Source of the DNA: Dinoroseobacter sp.
GTDB lineage: Bacteria; Pseudomonadota; Alphaproteobacteria; Rhodobacterales; Rhodobacteraceae
Length of the DNA: 45,267 nucleotides
Direction of reading: 5' to 3'
NCBI GenBank assembly: GCA_030066795.1
Contig: JASJAW010000042.1
Location: forward strand, 1-45,267
Positions 16,789-25,043 of this stretch are shown here, in pieces. The notes beneath the pieces were generated by a model that was not told the DNA's origin, did no database searches, and was given only the letters and a program-made list of their open reading frames with translations. Each line of letters begins with the position of its first letter. Position 1 is the stretch's first letter. The position numbers and the translations under genes are program-made.

Positions 16789-18189
16789 TCAGACGGAGGG
16801 GAAGCAGAAACTGTCGGTCGAGCAATCTCCGCCCTCGAGGCGGATCTGATGGCTGCGATAGCCTTTTGGAAATTCGATGTAGAAGTCCTTGTCCAGCTCC
16901 AGACCGCCGTTTTCCCCGACATTGGCCATGACCATTTGTCCGCCCTCGTCATCGGGGTAGAACTGGTCGTCCCAGGTCGAGTAGAGCGAGTTCGTCCAAT
17001 AGACGCGTTTGCCATCGCGGCTGATCTCAACCATCTGCGGACCGTAGACAAAGTCCTTGCCATTAGGATGCTTGGCCCCTCGGGCAATTCCCCCGATTTC
17101 AACCTTGCCAGTCAGTTTAGGGTTCATCGGGTCCGACACGTCGTACTGATGCATCTCTCCCTGGCCCCAGCACGCGACATAAAGGTATTTGTCATCAAGG
17201 CTGAGGTCGATGTCGGTGACCAGCGGCGGGACTGCTTCGAAGCCCTGCAAGAGCGGTGGCAAGTTCTCGGCTTTCTCCGGGCGTGGATCGATAGTGATGG
17301 TCTTCTTGGCTTCGAAAGTTCCATCGTCCTTCCGCCACCAAGTGAATATGGCGCCTTGCAGGTTGGTGGTATCCACCACAACACCGCAGAAGCCGTAATC
17401 CTTGGCAGGATCATGGGCAGGGCGGATCTCCAATGCCATCTGGTGGTTTTCACCCAGATCGATGGTCTGGACGTTGCGCCGTTCCCGCAGGTTCCAGAAA
17501 TGGATTTTGTGGCCGTACTTGTTGCTCAGCAAGTCCTCGGCGACCAATCCATCTTCGAATTGCGGTGGCAGCCCCCATTCGGAGCTGACCATGTAGTCCC
17601 GCGGCAGGTTCCACCAGAAATCATAGTGTTTATCCTGCTCGCCCCGATCCATTTCGTAACGGCCAAGAATCTCGAAGGTTTCGCAGTCCATGATGAAGAT
17701 GCCCGGCGGCCCGTCGGTGCCGTCCTCGCCTCCGCCCCCGAGCGTCGAGACATAGATCCCCTCAGGACCGCAATGGATCGTGTGCGGCCGCGAGTATCCC
17801 GTTTTCTCGAACACCTCCTCAGGCTCGATGATCTTGTGGATCTTGGCCTTCAGCGGCTCTTTCACATCCACAACATAAATCCGCGAAGACCGAATGCCGG
17901 GGATGATCAGGTAACGGCGTTCAAGAAAGGCGTGCCCGGTCAGTGGTGACAATGCCGAAGAGCAGGCATTCCAGCCAAAATGGTGAAACTCGTCGCCCTT
18001 GTTCGGCATGATCAATTGGTGAACGATCTGACTGTACGTGTCCGAGGTTGGGTCAACATCCACAACCGCTAAGCCGTCGGGCTGAGAGCCATCCGGGCTG
18101 AGCATCAACGTGAAGGCGAGCGTCTCTGCCGGGGCCTCCATGGCAAGTTTTGGTGTGGCGTGAAATGTCGGATCAGGTCTTAGATTCAT
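16789..18189 (-). CDS. mtoX: SBP56 family protein, probable methanethiol oxidase
   Basis: A 466-residue selenium-binding-protein (SBP56/SELENBP1) family member. Characterised homologues are copper-dependent methanethiol oxidases that yield formaldehyde, hydrogen sulfide and hydrogen peroxide. Visible signatures are EFHHFGWNACSS with the family's Se-binding cysteine, RPHTIHCGPEGIYVSTLGG, the internal HYDFWWNLPRDYMVSSEWG, and the C-terminal SHQIRLEGGDCSTDSFCFP. I chose the ATG at 18187-18189 (MNLRPDPTFHATPK); the frame extends 13 codons further without conservation. No signal peptide is apparent, unlike the periplasmic Hyphomicrobium enzyme. SCO1/SenC and mauG, the usual partner genes of mtoX, are not adjacent; a membrane protein is. 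Confidence 0.88.
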   Translation of the reverse strand: MNLRPDPTFHATPKLAMEAPAETLAFTLMLSPDGSQPDGLAVVDVDPTSDTYSQIVHQLIMPNKGDEFHHFGWNACSSALSPLTGHAFLERRYLIIPGIRSSRIYVVDVKEPLKAKIHKIIEPEEVFEKTGYSRPHTIHCGPEGIYVSTLGGGGEDGTDGPPGIFIMDCETFEILGRYEMDRGEQDKHYDFWWNLPRDYMVSSEWGLPPQFEDGLVAEDLLSNKYGHKIHFWNLRERRNVQTIDLGENHQMALEIRPAHDPAKDYGFCGVVVDTTNLQGAIFTWWRKDDGTFEAKKTITIDPRPEKAENLPPLLQGFEAVPPLVTDIDLSLDDKYLYVACWGQGEMHQYDVSDPMNPKLTGKVEIGGIARGAKHPNGKDFVYGPQMVEISRDGKRVYWTNSLYSTWDDQFYPDDEGGQMVMANVGENGGLELDKDFYIEFPKGYRSHQIRLEGGDCSTDSFCFPSV

Positions 18190-18452
18190 TGTTGGCTCCT
18201 CCCAGGCCGTGGGCGCCAAACAATCCAAACTACTACTATTCTCGTTGATCTGGTGTCGCCCTCACGCAGCCTGCCACAGCTTCGAGATTCGGGTAAACAG
18301 CCTCGCTGCGCGGAGGCGCAACGTTCGCAGTCTGGAAGATGCGCTGACCATGTCTCAGCTGTCCACGGCTTACCAGACCAGGTCTCTTCTGTGCCATGCG
18401 CAGGCGCTTTGCGGTTGCGCCGGAAAGCGGGCTCATATCGTTGCGAGAGCGG

Positions 18453-18653
18453 TCACTCGATCTTGCGGGCTTCGTCCACGATCATGATGGGGATGCCATT
18501 GCGGATCGGGTAGGCAAGGCTTGCAGCACGCGAGATGAGTTCATGCGTGTCTGCACTGTAGCTCAGCACCGCGTGAGTTTGAGGACAGACCAGCGCCTCG
18601 AGCATTCGGCGGTCGAAGGCCTGAGTTTCCGGTTCTGTCGGGTCGTCTATCAT
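18453..18653 (-). CDS. Trm112 family protein
   Basis: A 66-residue protein with the Trm112p/YcaR (DUF343) pattern: [19 protein letters not shown] near residues 15-33 and the C-terminal [17 protein letters not shown]. Eukaryotic Trm112 activates methyltransferases; the bacterial role is poorly defined. Only one cysteine remains of the usual zinc-binding set, so metal binding is doubtful. Its ATG overlaps the stop of the LON-domain gene (ATGA), and it is the last gene of a cnoX - LON - Trm112 operon. About 260 nt without a clear gene separate it from the mtoX start. Confidence 0.88.
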   Translation of the reverse strand: MIDDPTEPETQAFDRRMLEALVCPQTHAVLSYSADTHELISRAASLAYPIRNGIPIMIVDEARKIE

Positions 18654-19297
18654 TGCAACATCTCTTCATTCGCGCCGCCTCGCAGAGCGAATTCAATCAA
18701 GGTCACCAAAGTCTCACGACGCGTCGACAGGGAGGGGGCTTCCAACAGTGCCTGCTTGTCCTCTGGCTCGAACGGGCAAAGCATGGAAAGCGAATTAATC
18801 AGCAACTCGTCTTCCGCTTCATCAAGGCTGTCCCAATCCGTGCGCATTTCCTGCGCCTCAAAGTATCGCTTGAGCAAAGCCAGGAAGCGATCACGGTCAA
18901 AGCCCGGATCCTTCTCGGTCGGGCCCTGATCCCGATCAAAGCCTTCCCAATCGACATCGGCCTTCAGGTAAGGAGTGAACCCGGCGACCTCGCGCGTGAT
19001 GCGGTAGCGCGAGATACCGGATAGCGTAATCATGTACCGACCGTCTTCGGTTTCCGAGAATGCGGTTAAACGCCCCGCGCAGCCGATGGCATGCAGACGC
19101 CGATCCGCAGATCCGGGAACATCCCGCGGCTGCACCATACCGATCAATCGATGCGAGGTCTTCAACGCATCATCAAGCATCGCAAGATAGCGCGGTTCGA
19201 ATATATGCAGGGGTAGGCGCGCCCGCGGTAGAAGCAGCGCACCAGGCAATGGAAACACCGGGATCGTTCCGGGCAGATCAGCGGTGGCGATTTTCAT
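18650..19297 (-). CDS. LON substrate-binding-domain protein
   Basis: A 215-residue protein consisting only of the N-terminal substrate-binding domain of Lon (PUA-like fold): [26 protein letters not shown] near residues 12-37, then GMVQPRD and [11 protein letters not shown]. No AAA+ or protease domain is present, so it is not an active protease by itself; such stand-alone proteins are common and of unknown function. It follows cnoX by 27 nt and overlaps the Trm112 gene. The chaperone-like neighbour suggests a protein quality-control link, which is inference. Confidence 0.9.
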   Translation of the reverse strand: MKIATADLPGTIPVFPLPGALLLPRARLPLHIFEPRYLAMLDDALKTSHRLIGMVQPRDVPGSADRRLHAIGCAGRLTAFSETEDGRYMITLSGISRYRITREVAGFTPYLKADVDWEGFDRDQGPTEKDPGFDRDRFLALLKRYFEAQEMRTDWDSLDEAEDELLINSLSMLCPFEPEDKQALLEAPSLSTRRETLVTLIEFALRGGANEEMLQ

Positions 19298-19324
19298 AAG
19301 AGTCTAGCTAGCCCGTTCCACGCC

Positions 19325-20248
19325 TCAGGCAAAGATCATCGAAGACAGCTTGCGCCGGCCATTGAGCGCAATGGGGTCTTCTGGCTTCAGCGCCTCGAAA
19401 ATTGTGAAAAGCTGCGCCTTTGCCGCGCCGTCGTTCCATTCGCGGTCGCGACGGAAAAGCTCCAGCAATTCGGCCACGGCTTCCTCGATCTGCCCATCCG
19501 CGTGAAGCGCTTGCGCGAGGTCAAAGCGCGCCTGATGGTTGGAAGGGTCCGCCTCCACCTGCCCGCGCAGGTCTGCGACCGGGCCCGCATCAACGGCCTG
19601 CTTGGCCAGTTCGAGCTGCGCCCGCGCAGCCTCCACTTCTGCGGACTGCGCAATGTCGTCGGGGACATTGGTCAAAAGAGCTTCGGCCTGGCCGGTTTCA
19701 TTCATCGCGAGATGCGCACGAACGAGCCCACCATAGGCCGTGGCATTCGATGGCTCCTCGCCAAGTATGGCCGCAAAGGTCTGGGCGGCATCCACGGCAG
19801 CTCCCTCAGCCAGCATCGCCTCGGCGGCTTCGACGGCTTCACCAAGTCCACCGTCACCGGACAGAGCGGCAAGCTTGTTGATAAACTCTGTGATCTGGCT
19901 TTGCGGGACGGCGCCCTGAAACATGTCCACCGGTCGTCCCTGAAAAAATGCGACCACCGTCGGAATGGACTGCAACGGCAGACCCTGCTGCGCGAGCGCA
20001 CCTGCAAGGCGCTGCTCGGCATCGACATCGACCTTGACCATCCGCACCTTGCCCTTTGCGGCTTTGACCGCGTCTTCGAGCATCGGGCCCAGTGTCTTGC
20101 AGGGCCCACACCAGGTGGCCCAGAAATCGACGATCACCGGTATCTCCTGGCTGCCTTCGATGACATCCGCCATGAAGGTGGCTTCAGTGCTGTCCTTGAT
20201 CAAATCGCCAGCGGGTGCGGCATCTGCCGCTTGTCCGAATTCGAGCAT
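19325..20248 (-). CDS. cnoX: thioredoxin-TPR co-chaperone (CnoX/YbbN type)
   Basis: A 307-residue protein: thioredoxin domain with active site ATWCGPCKTLGPM (about 45-57), then TPR-like helices to the C-terminus including the motif DPSNHQARFDLAQALHADGQIEEAV. CnoX (YbbN) holds unfolded proteins under oxidative stress and passes them to GroEL or DnaK. E. coli YbbN has SxxC in place of CxxC, whereas this protein retains both cysteines, as Caulobacter CnoX does. The ATG at 20246-20248 has a GAGG site; the open frame beyond it is not homologous. First gene of the cnoX - LON - Trm112 operon. Confidence 0.9.
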   Translation of the reverse strand: MLEFGQAADAAPAGDLIKDSTEATFMADVIEGSQEIPVIVDFWATWCGPCKTLGPMLEDAVKAAKGKVRMVKVDVDAEQRLAGALAQQGLPLQSIPTVVAFFQGRPVDMFQGAVPQSQITEFINKLAALSGDGGLGEAVEAAEAMLAEGAAVDAAQTFAAILGEEPSNATAYGGLVRAHLAMNETGQAEALLTNVPDDIAQSAEVEAARAQLELAKQAVDAGPVADLRGQVEADPSNHQARFDLAQALHADGQIEEAVAELLELFRRDREWNDGAAKAQLFTIFEALKPEDPIALNGRRKLSSMIFA

Positions 20249-20342
20249 GGGTTCCTCACATCTCTCGCTTGGAATTGTATATGGAAGCTGCAGGCACAGG
20301 AGCCAAGGGCGAAAACGTGCAAGTTTGATCTGGGAGGCACAG

Positions 20343-20861
20343 ATGGGCCTTTTTCGCGGAGCAGAACGATTGATGGGGATGGACGACGCCGCCTGGGCGC
20401 GCCACGCCAACCCTTGGAGCGGCTACAGCCGGTTCACGGTCTTGCCACTGCTGGTTCTGGCGATCTGGTCGCGCGTCTGGCTGGGCTGGTTCGCGCTTGT
20501 GCCGATTGCGGCCTGCATCCTTTGGGCCTGGATCAATCCGCGTGCTTTCCCGCCGCCCGAGTCCGTCGAAGCATGGGTGACCCGTGGTGTTTTCGGGGAA
20601 CGCGTCTTCTTGAACCGGAGCGCCGTTCCGGTTCCGTCTCATCATGTCACCTGGGCCTATCTGCTGACCACAGTCTCCGCCGTGGGCGTGCCACCGCTAA
20701 TCTGGGGGCTCTGGGCGCTTGATCCGGTGTGGACGTTGCTTGGGCTGGTTCTGACCATGGGCGGCAAGGTTTGGTTTGTCGACCGGATGGCCTGGCTTTG
20801 GGCGGATATGAAGGACGCTGATCCGACCTATCAGGCCTGGGCGCGAGGCGAATTCCACTAG
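20343..20861 (+). CDS. DUF6653 family membrane protein
   Basis: A 172-residue protein starting MGLFRGAERLMGMDDAAWARHANPWSGYSRF, with hydrophobic segments around 32-63 and 104-135 that suggest about four membrane helices. The N-terminal WARHANPWSGYSR and C-terminal KVWFVDRMAWLWADM stretches match the small DUF6653 family as I remember it; function unknown. GGGAGG 6 nt before the ATG supports this start inside a longer open frame. It is divergent from cnoX with 94 nt between starts, and its stop codon overlaps that of the convergent xth gene (shared CTAG). Confidence 0.75.
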   Translation: MGLFRGAERLMGMDDAAWARHANPWSGYSRFTVLPLLVLAIWSRVWLGWFALVPIAACILWAWINPRAFPPPESVEAWVTRGVFGERVFLNRSAVPVPSHHVTWAYLLTTVSAVGVPPLIWGLWALDPVWTLLGLVLTMGGKVWFVDRMAWLWADMKDADPTYQAWARGEFH

Positions 20862-21646
20862 AGATCAAAACTCGCAAAGACCGGAGCATGGTCGGATGGC
20901 TGTTCCCACCCGCGCGCGCCGCGCAGGATACGCGAGCTGTGCCCGGAGTTTGCGATATCCTTGCTGGCCCAGACATGATCAAGTCTGCGGCCCTTGTCGG
21001 CGGCATCCCAATCCTTCGCGCGATAGGACCACCATGAATAGAGCTGGCCGTCGGGAATATCAGTACGGGTTATGTCGACCCAATCACCGGCTTCCTGCGT
21101 CTCTGACAGTTGATCGACCTCAACCGGCGTGTGGCTCACAACCTTCAGGAGTTGCTTGTGAGACCAGACGTCATCTTCGCGCGGAGCAATGTTAAGATCT
21201 CCCACGAGGATTGCTTTCTCTGGCGCGCTATCCCGGAACCAGTCGCGCATCTCCGTGAGGAAATCGAGCTTGTGGCCGAACTTGTCGTTCACTTCACGGT
21301 CAGGAACATCGCCCCCTGCAGGCACGTAGTAGTTGTGGATCGTGACACCGTTTTCGAGCGTTGCAGCCACATGGCGGGCATCCCCCTTTTCACAGAAATC
21401 CCTGTGACCGGCATCCGCAAGCGGCAGGCGCGACAGGATCGCAACGCCGTTGTAGCCTTTCTGTCCGCGCGCAACCATGTGCCCATAGCCTAGGTCTGCA
21501 AACACCTCTGCCGGAATTTTCTCAACCGGGCTTTTGCATTCCTGCAGGCACAGGACATCCGGGGCTTCCTCGGTCAACAGCTTTGCGACCAAGCCTGCGC
21601 GCAAGCGTACGGAATTGATATTCCACGTGGCGATTGTAAGCGTCAT
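20858..21646 (-). CDS. xth: exodeoxyribonuclease III
   Basis: AP endonuclease and 3'-5' exonuclease of base-excision repair. The 262-residue protein starts MTLTIATWNINSVRLR and carries the ExoIII signatures LCLQECKSP (metal-binding Glu), GYNGVAILSR, LVGDLNIAPREDDVW (catalytic Asp/Asn) and RLDHVWAS plus the terminal PSDHAPVFASF (catalytic Asp-His). An ATG five codons upstream is possible but homologues begin here. It ends in a shared CTAG with the convergent DUF6653 gene. Confidence 0.95.
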   Translation of the reverse strand: MTLTIATWNINSVRLRAGLVAKLLTEEAPDVLCLQECKSPVEKIPAEVFADLGYGHMVARGQKGYNGVAILSRLPLADAGHRDFCEKGDARHVAATLENGVTIHNYYVPAGGDVPDREVNDKFGHKLDFLTEMRDWFRDSAPEKAILVGDLNIAPREDDVWSHKQLLKVVSHTPVEVDQLSETQEAGDWVDITRTDIPDGQLYSWWSYRAKDWDAADKGRRLDHVWASKDIANSGHSSRILRGARGWEQPSDHAPVFASFDL

Positions 21647-21706
21647 CCGGTCCCCCACCAAACTCGGTGCACCCTAGGGCAAGCAGGCACCGGGCACCAG
21701 CGGAGA

Positions 21707-22204
21707 TCAGGCCCGCACGATCAGCCGTGTCGAGAGCCGGATACGCGGTGCAAGCCAGCGCAGAACCTCGGGCGCCAGCGCGACACAGCCTTCGGTTGGT
21801 TTGCCAGGAGCGCGCCAGCGATGCAGAAAAATCGCCGATCCCGCCCCGCGGTCTGCGCGTGGCCAATTCCAGTCGGTTAAAATGACAAGGTCGTAAAGTG
21901 GGTCGGACCGCCAGAGCCGCTCGTGACTGAAGGCGTGGGGCCGCGTGATCATCAGGTTATAATCCTCGTCCGACGGATCGTCTGACCAGCCGTCCCGGGG
22001 GCGGATCGGCAGCGCCCAATCCGCGGGCGGCGCCATCCGGTCTGGCCGATAAAGCATTCCGATCAGGCGATGTCTGCCAACGGGCGTCGCGCCATCTCCT
22101 TCCCGCTTGTCTACCCGGATGCCGCCGCGGCCAATCGTGCAAGGCAAGCGCGTGTTCTGAAACCACAGTCCCTGCGGGCTGAGGATTAGATCGTGGACGT
22201 TCAC
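21707..22204 (-). CDS. L,D-transpeptidase (YkuD) family protein without signal peptide
   Basis: A 165-residue protein with the YkuD catalytic motif: H128 in SAIFLHRW and C140 in [11 protein letters not shown], spaced as in L,D-transpeptidases that form 3-3 cross-links or attach proteins to peptidoglycan. The N-terminus ([22 protein letters not shown]) has no signal peptide or membrane anchor, which is odd for a periplasmic cross-linking enzyme. Its ATG overlaps the ribA stop (ATGA), so it is translated from the ribA transcript. A cytoplasmic or differently exported role cannot be excluded. Confidence 0.86.
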   Translation of the reverse strand: MNVHDLILSPQGLWFQNTRLPCTIGRGGIRVDKREGDGATPVGRHRLIGMLYRPDRMAPPADWALPIRPRDGWSDDPSDEDYNLMITRPHAFSHERLWRSDPLYDLVILTDWNWPRADRGAGSAIFLHRWRAPGKPTEGCVALAPEVLRWLAPRIRLSTRLIVRA

Positions 22205-23304
22205 AACAAGTGCCCGGACTTCGCGGCCTTTGTCGCCAAGTAGGCCGCGTTCTGCGGTGTTTCACCGACCTTCAGAGGCACACGCTCTGCGACCGCGATC
22301 CCGCAGCTTTCCATCATTGCGACCTTGGCCGGGTTGTTCGTCATCAGCCGCACCGAAGAAAAGCCGAGATTGCGCAGGATGTCAGCCCCAAGCCGGAAAT
22401 CTCGCTCGTCATCTTCAAACCCCAGACGATGATTGGCCTCCACTGTATCGAAGCCCTGCTCCTGTAAAGCATAAGCCCGCATCTTATTGGCCAGACCGAT
22501 GCCCCTTCCCTCCTGATTGAGGTAAAGGAGGACACCCGCCCCCTCGGCACCCATCTGTCCAAGTGCGCCGCGCAACTGCGGACCACAATCACACTTCAGG
22601 CTTCCAAGCAGATCCCCGGTGAAGCAGGCGGAGTGCAAGCGTGCCAGCACCGGCGCGTCTCGCTTGGGCGCGCCGATCTCAACTGCATAGTGTTCCTCTC
22701 CGCCATCCTGCGGCCGAAAAACATGCACACGGCCCGCCTCTGACACCGACAAAGGCACGCGTGCGGCCACCACCGAGTGCAGCGCTGCGCCATGGCCCAG
22801 ATGCGCGCTGATTTTGTCGAGGTGCAGAGCTGTCAGATCATGCGCCTCGGCAAAGCCCAGATGAACGGGCACGACCAGTGCTGCCGGAAGCAGACGGGCA
22901 TCCTTGGCAAGTTGCAGCGCCGCGCGTTCAAGCCGGACATCTCCGCCCCGCGCCATGCGGAACGGGCCTTTCATGGGAGTGCCCAGATCGTCCTTCGGTT
23001 CCGCAACCGCACGCACCCAACGGCAGTCTGCATCGCTTGACAGAGCGATACGCGCCAAGTCTCCGTCATAGGCCGGTGCTTTGAGCGTTTCTGCCCGCCG
23101 TGCGGTAATCGCCAGCTGTGGGGTTTCTTCGAGAGCACACATTGCAGAGAACCGCTCCGGACTAAGCGTCTCGGCGGCAAGCGCGAGCACCGCGCGGCCA
23201 TCCGAAATCAGCACGACCGGCAGCCCCATGCGCAGATCCGCGCGGGCGCGGGCAAGCTTTTCAACCGGATCTGGACGCAGCGGCATGGGCTGACCTTGTA
23301 ACAT
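22201..23304 (-). CDS. ribA: GTP cyclohydrolase II with degenerate N-terminal RibB-like domain
   Basis: First step of riboflavin synthesis, opening GTP to the diaminopyrimidine. From the ATG at 23302-23304 (GGGAAGGG upstream) the protein has 367 residues; an in-frame ATG six codons later (23286) is an alternative. The C-terminal half (from about 190) is a complete GTP cyclohydrolase II: zinc cysteines C227, C238 and C240, [12 protein letters not shown], and the downstream [15 protein letters not shown]. The N-terminal half aligns in position with RibB (DHBP synthase) but lacks its acidic DDEDRENEGD-type active site, so it is probably inactive. Divergent from the petR-like gene. Confidence 0.9.
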   Translation of the reverse strand: MLQGQPMPLRPDPVEKLARARADLRMGLPVVLISDGRAVLALAAETLSPERFSAMCALEETPQLAITARRAETLKAPAYDGDLARIALSSDADCRWVRAVAEPKDDLGTPMKGPFRMARGGDVRLERAALQLAKDARLLPAALVVPVHLGFAEAHDLTALHLDKISAHLGHGAALHSVVAARVPLSVSEAGRVHVFRPQDGGEEHYAVEIGAPKRDAPVLARLHSACFTGDLLGSLKCDCGPQLRGALGQMGAEGAGVLLYLNQEGRGIGLANKMRAYALQEQGFDTVEANHRLGFEDDERDFRLGADILRNLGFSSVRLMTNNPAKVAMMESCGIAVAERVPLKVGETPQNAAYLATKAAKSGHLL

Positions 23305-23446
23305 CTTGAGCCCTTCCCATAGCCCGGAGTGCCGGAAATTGAAACATATCGCGCGGTTCTGACACGTGCCCGTGAGTTTCCGTTTCGAAACCTTGCTGAA
23401 CGCCCCCCCCGCTCGCATCTGTGCCTCACGAAAACCGGAGGACCCT

Positions 23447-24133
23447 ATGGCAACGCTCAGAAAAATCCTGCTAGTGGACGACGACGAAGACCTGCGCGAG
23501 GCTCTCTCAGAGCAACTTGTAATGACCGAAGACTTCGACGTGTTCGAGGCGGGATCCGGCGCGGAAGCGATGGAGAAGGCCAAGGCCGGCATTTACGATC
23601 TGGTCATTTTGGATGTTGGTCTTCCCGATACCGACGGCCGTGAACTCTGCCGCCTGATGCGCAAGCAGGGCGTGAAGTGCCCGGTTCTGATGCTCACCGG
23701 CCACGACAGTGACGCGGACACCATATTGGGCCTCGATGCCGGTGCGAACGACTACGTAACCAAACCGTTCAAGCTGCCCGTCCTTCTGGCGCGTATCCGT
23801 GCGCAGCTGCGCCAGCACGAACAGTCCGAAGACGCGATCTTCCAGCTTGGGCCCTACACCTTCAAACCAGCGATGAAGATGTTGGAAACCGAGGATGACC
23901 GAAAGATTCGTTTGACCGAAAAGGAAACAAACATCCTCAAATTCCTCTATCGTGCCACAGATGGCGTGGTTGCCCGCGACGTTCTGTTGCATGAGGTCTG
24001 GGGCTACAACGCTGGTGTGACCACCCACACTCTGGAGACGCATATCTACCGTTTACGCCAAAAAATCGAGCCAGATCCGTCGAATGCGCGCATTCTGGTG
24101 ACCGAAAGTGGTGGCTACCGGCTGGTGGCATAA
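23447..24133 (+). CDS. OmpR-family response regulator, PetR-like
   Basis: A 228-residue regulator: receiver domain (1-118) with acidic pocket DDDED (11-15), phosphoacceptor D56 in [14 protein letters not shown] and K in VTKPFK, then an OmpR/PhoB winged helix (about 130-228) ending in [18 protein letters not shown] and [10 protein letters not shown]. The sequence closely resembles what I recall of PetR, encoded beside the bc1 complex genes in Rhodobacter. Here no kinase or pet gene is adjacent, so it is an orphan regulator. GGAGGA precedes the ATG at 23447. It is divergent from ribA across 142 nt. Confidence 0.9.
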   Translation: MATLRKILLVDDDEDLREALSEQLVMTEDFDVFEAGSGAEAMEKAKAGIYDLVILDVGLPDTDGRELCRLMRKQGVKCPVLMLTGHDSDADTILGLDAGANDYVTKPFKLPVLLARIRAQLRQHEQSEDAIFQLGPYTFKPAMKMLETEDDRKIRLTEKETNILKFLYRATDGVVARDVLLHEVWGYNAGVTTHTLETHIYRLRQKIEPDPSNARILVTESGGYRLVA

Positions 24134-24262
24134 ATGCCACGATAGCGCAAACCGTGTCCGAAAGTCTCATTTGGGACGCAGGGCCGGACCGATAGTGTGC
24201 GACTATGAGATATCCCAACGCCGTGACGGGATTGATGACACGGCAACCTCCCTGTTGGACTT

Positions 24263-24288
24263 GCCGGGCTTCACGCCCGGCTTTTTTT
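24263..24288 (+). terminator. strong intrinsic terminator downstream of the PetR-like gene
   Basis: GCCGGGC (24263-24269) pairs with GCCCGGC (24275-24281) around TTCAC and is followed by seven T. It lies 130 nt after the regulator's stop, leaving a long 3' untranslated region, and just before the end of the convergent yggS. Confidence 0.88.
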
Positions 24289-24296
24289 CTGCCGCC

Positions 24297-24956
24297 TCAC
24301 TGAGCTGCTGGCACACGCTCTCCAAAAATCGCGGAGCCAACGCGAATGTGCGTCGCCCCTTGCGCAATCGCGCTTTCAAAATCGCCCGACATCCCCATAC
24401 TGAGCCCCTCAAGACCGTTGCGAGCGGCGACTTTCGCCAGCAGAGCGAAATGGAGACTGGGTTCCTCATCGATGGGTGGGATGCACATCAGGCCTTTCAG
24501 AGGCAGATCGAGGTCGCGGCAGGCCTGCACCAGCGTATCCACTTCAGACAGGGCACAGCCCGCCTTTTGCGTTTCATCACCAGTGTTGACCTGCACGAAG
24601 ATATCGGGGCTTTTGCCAAGTTCCTGTGCGTGATCGGCGAGGCGGCGCGCCAGTTTCAGACGGTCAACCGTGTGAATGGCATCGAAAAGCTCGACCGCGG
24701 GGCGCGTCTTGTTGGATTGCAGCGGGCCGATCAGGTGAAGCTCAATGTCCGGGAAACGCGCTTTGAAGTCGGGCCATTTGCCTTGCGCTTCCTGCACCCG
24801 GTTTTCCCCGAAGACACGATGGCCTTCGTCAAGAACTGCCCCCACCCGGTCCAGCGGTTGGACCTTTGATACAGCGATCAGCGTAATCGCTGACGGGTCG
24901 CGCCCGGCCTTTTCGGCCGCTGCGTTAATCCGATCCTTGATGTCCTGCAATCCCAT
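24297..24956 (-). CDS. yggS: pyridoxal phosphate homeostasis protein YggS
   Basis: PLP-binding, non-enzymatic protein of the YggS/PROSC family that buffers vitamin B6. The 219-residue protein begins MGLQDIKDRINAAAEKAGR; K31 in LIAVSKVQP is the PLP lysine. Other family motifs are FGENRVQEAQGKWPDF, HLIGPLQSNKTRPAVELFDAIHTVDR and LSMGMSGDFESAIAQGATHIRVGSAIFG. A second ATG five codons upstream is possible but less conserved. Convergent with the PetR-like gene. Confidence 0.95.
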   Translation of the reverse strand: MGLQDIKDRINAAAEKAGRDPSAITLIAVSKVQPLDRVGAVLDEGHRVFGENRVQEAQGKWPDFKARFPDIELHLIGPLQSNKTRPAVELFDAIHTVDRLKLARRLADHAQELGKSPDIFVQVNTGDETQKAGCALSEVDTLVQACRDLDLPLKGLMCIPPIDEEPSLHFALLAKVAARNGLEGLSMGMSGDFESAIAQGATHIRVGSAIFGERVPAAQ

Positions 24957-24990
24957 GGCCGCCTCCCGCATACCCCAAAGGCGTCATCCC

Positions 24991-25022
24991 AAAAGAAAAG
25001 AGCGGGCACAAGGCCCGCTCTT
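24991..25022 (-). terminator. intrinsic terminator of the porin gene
   Basis: AAGAGCGGGC (24998-25007) and GCCCGCTCTT (25013-25022) form a perfect 10-bp stem with a 5-nt loop. On the minus strand the stem runs into TTCTTTT, a good U tract, 22 nt after the porin stop. Confidence 0.85.
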
Positions 25023-25043
25023 CATCCAATCGATTTGGGTCGA

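Noticed and set aside
16849..17949. Plus-strand open frame opposite the SBP56 gene
   Set aside because: Antisense shadow of a well-recognised protein; no family motifs.
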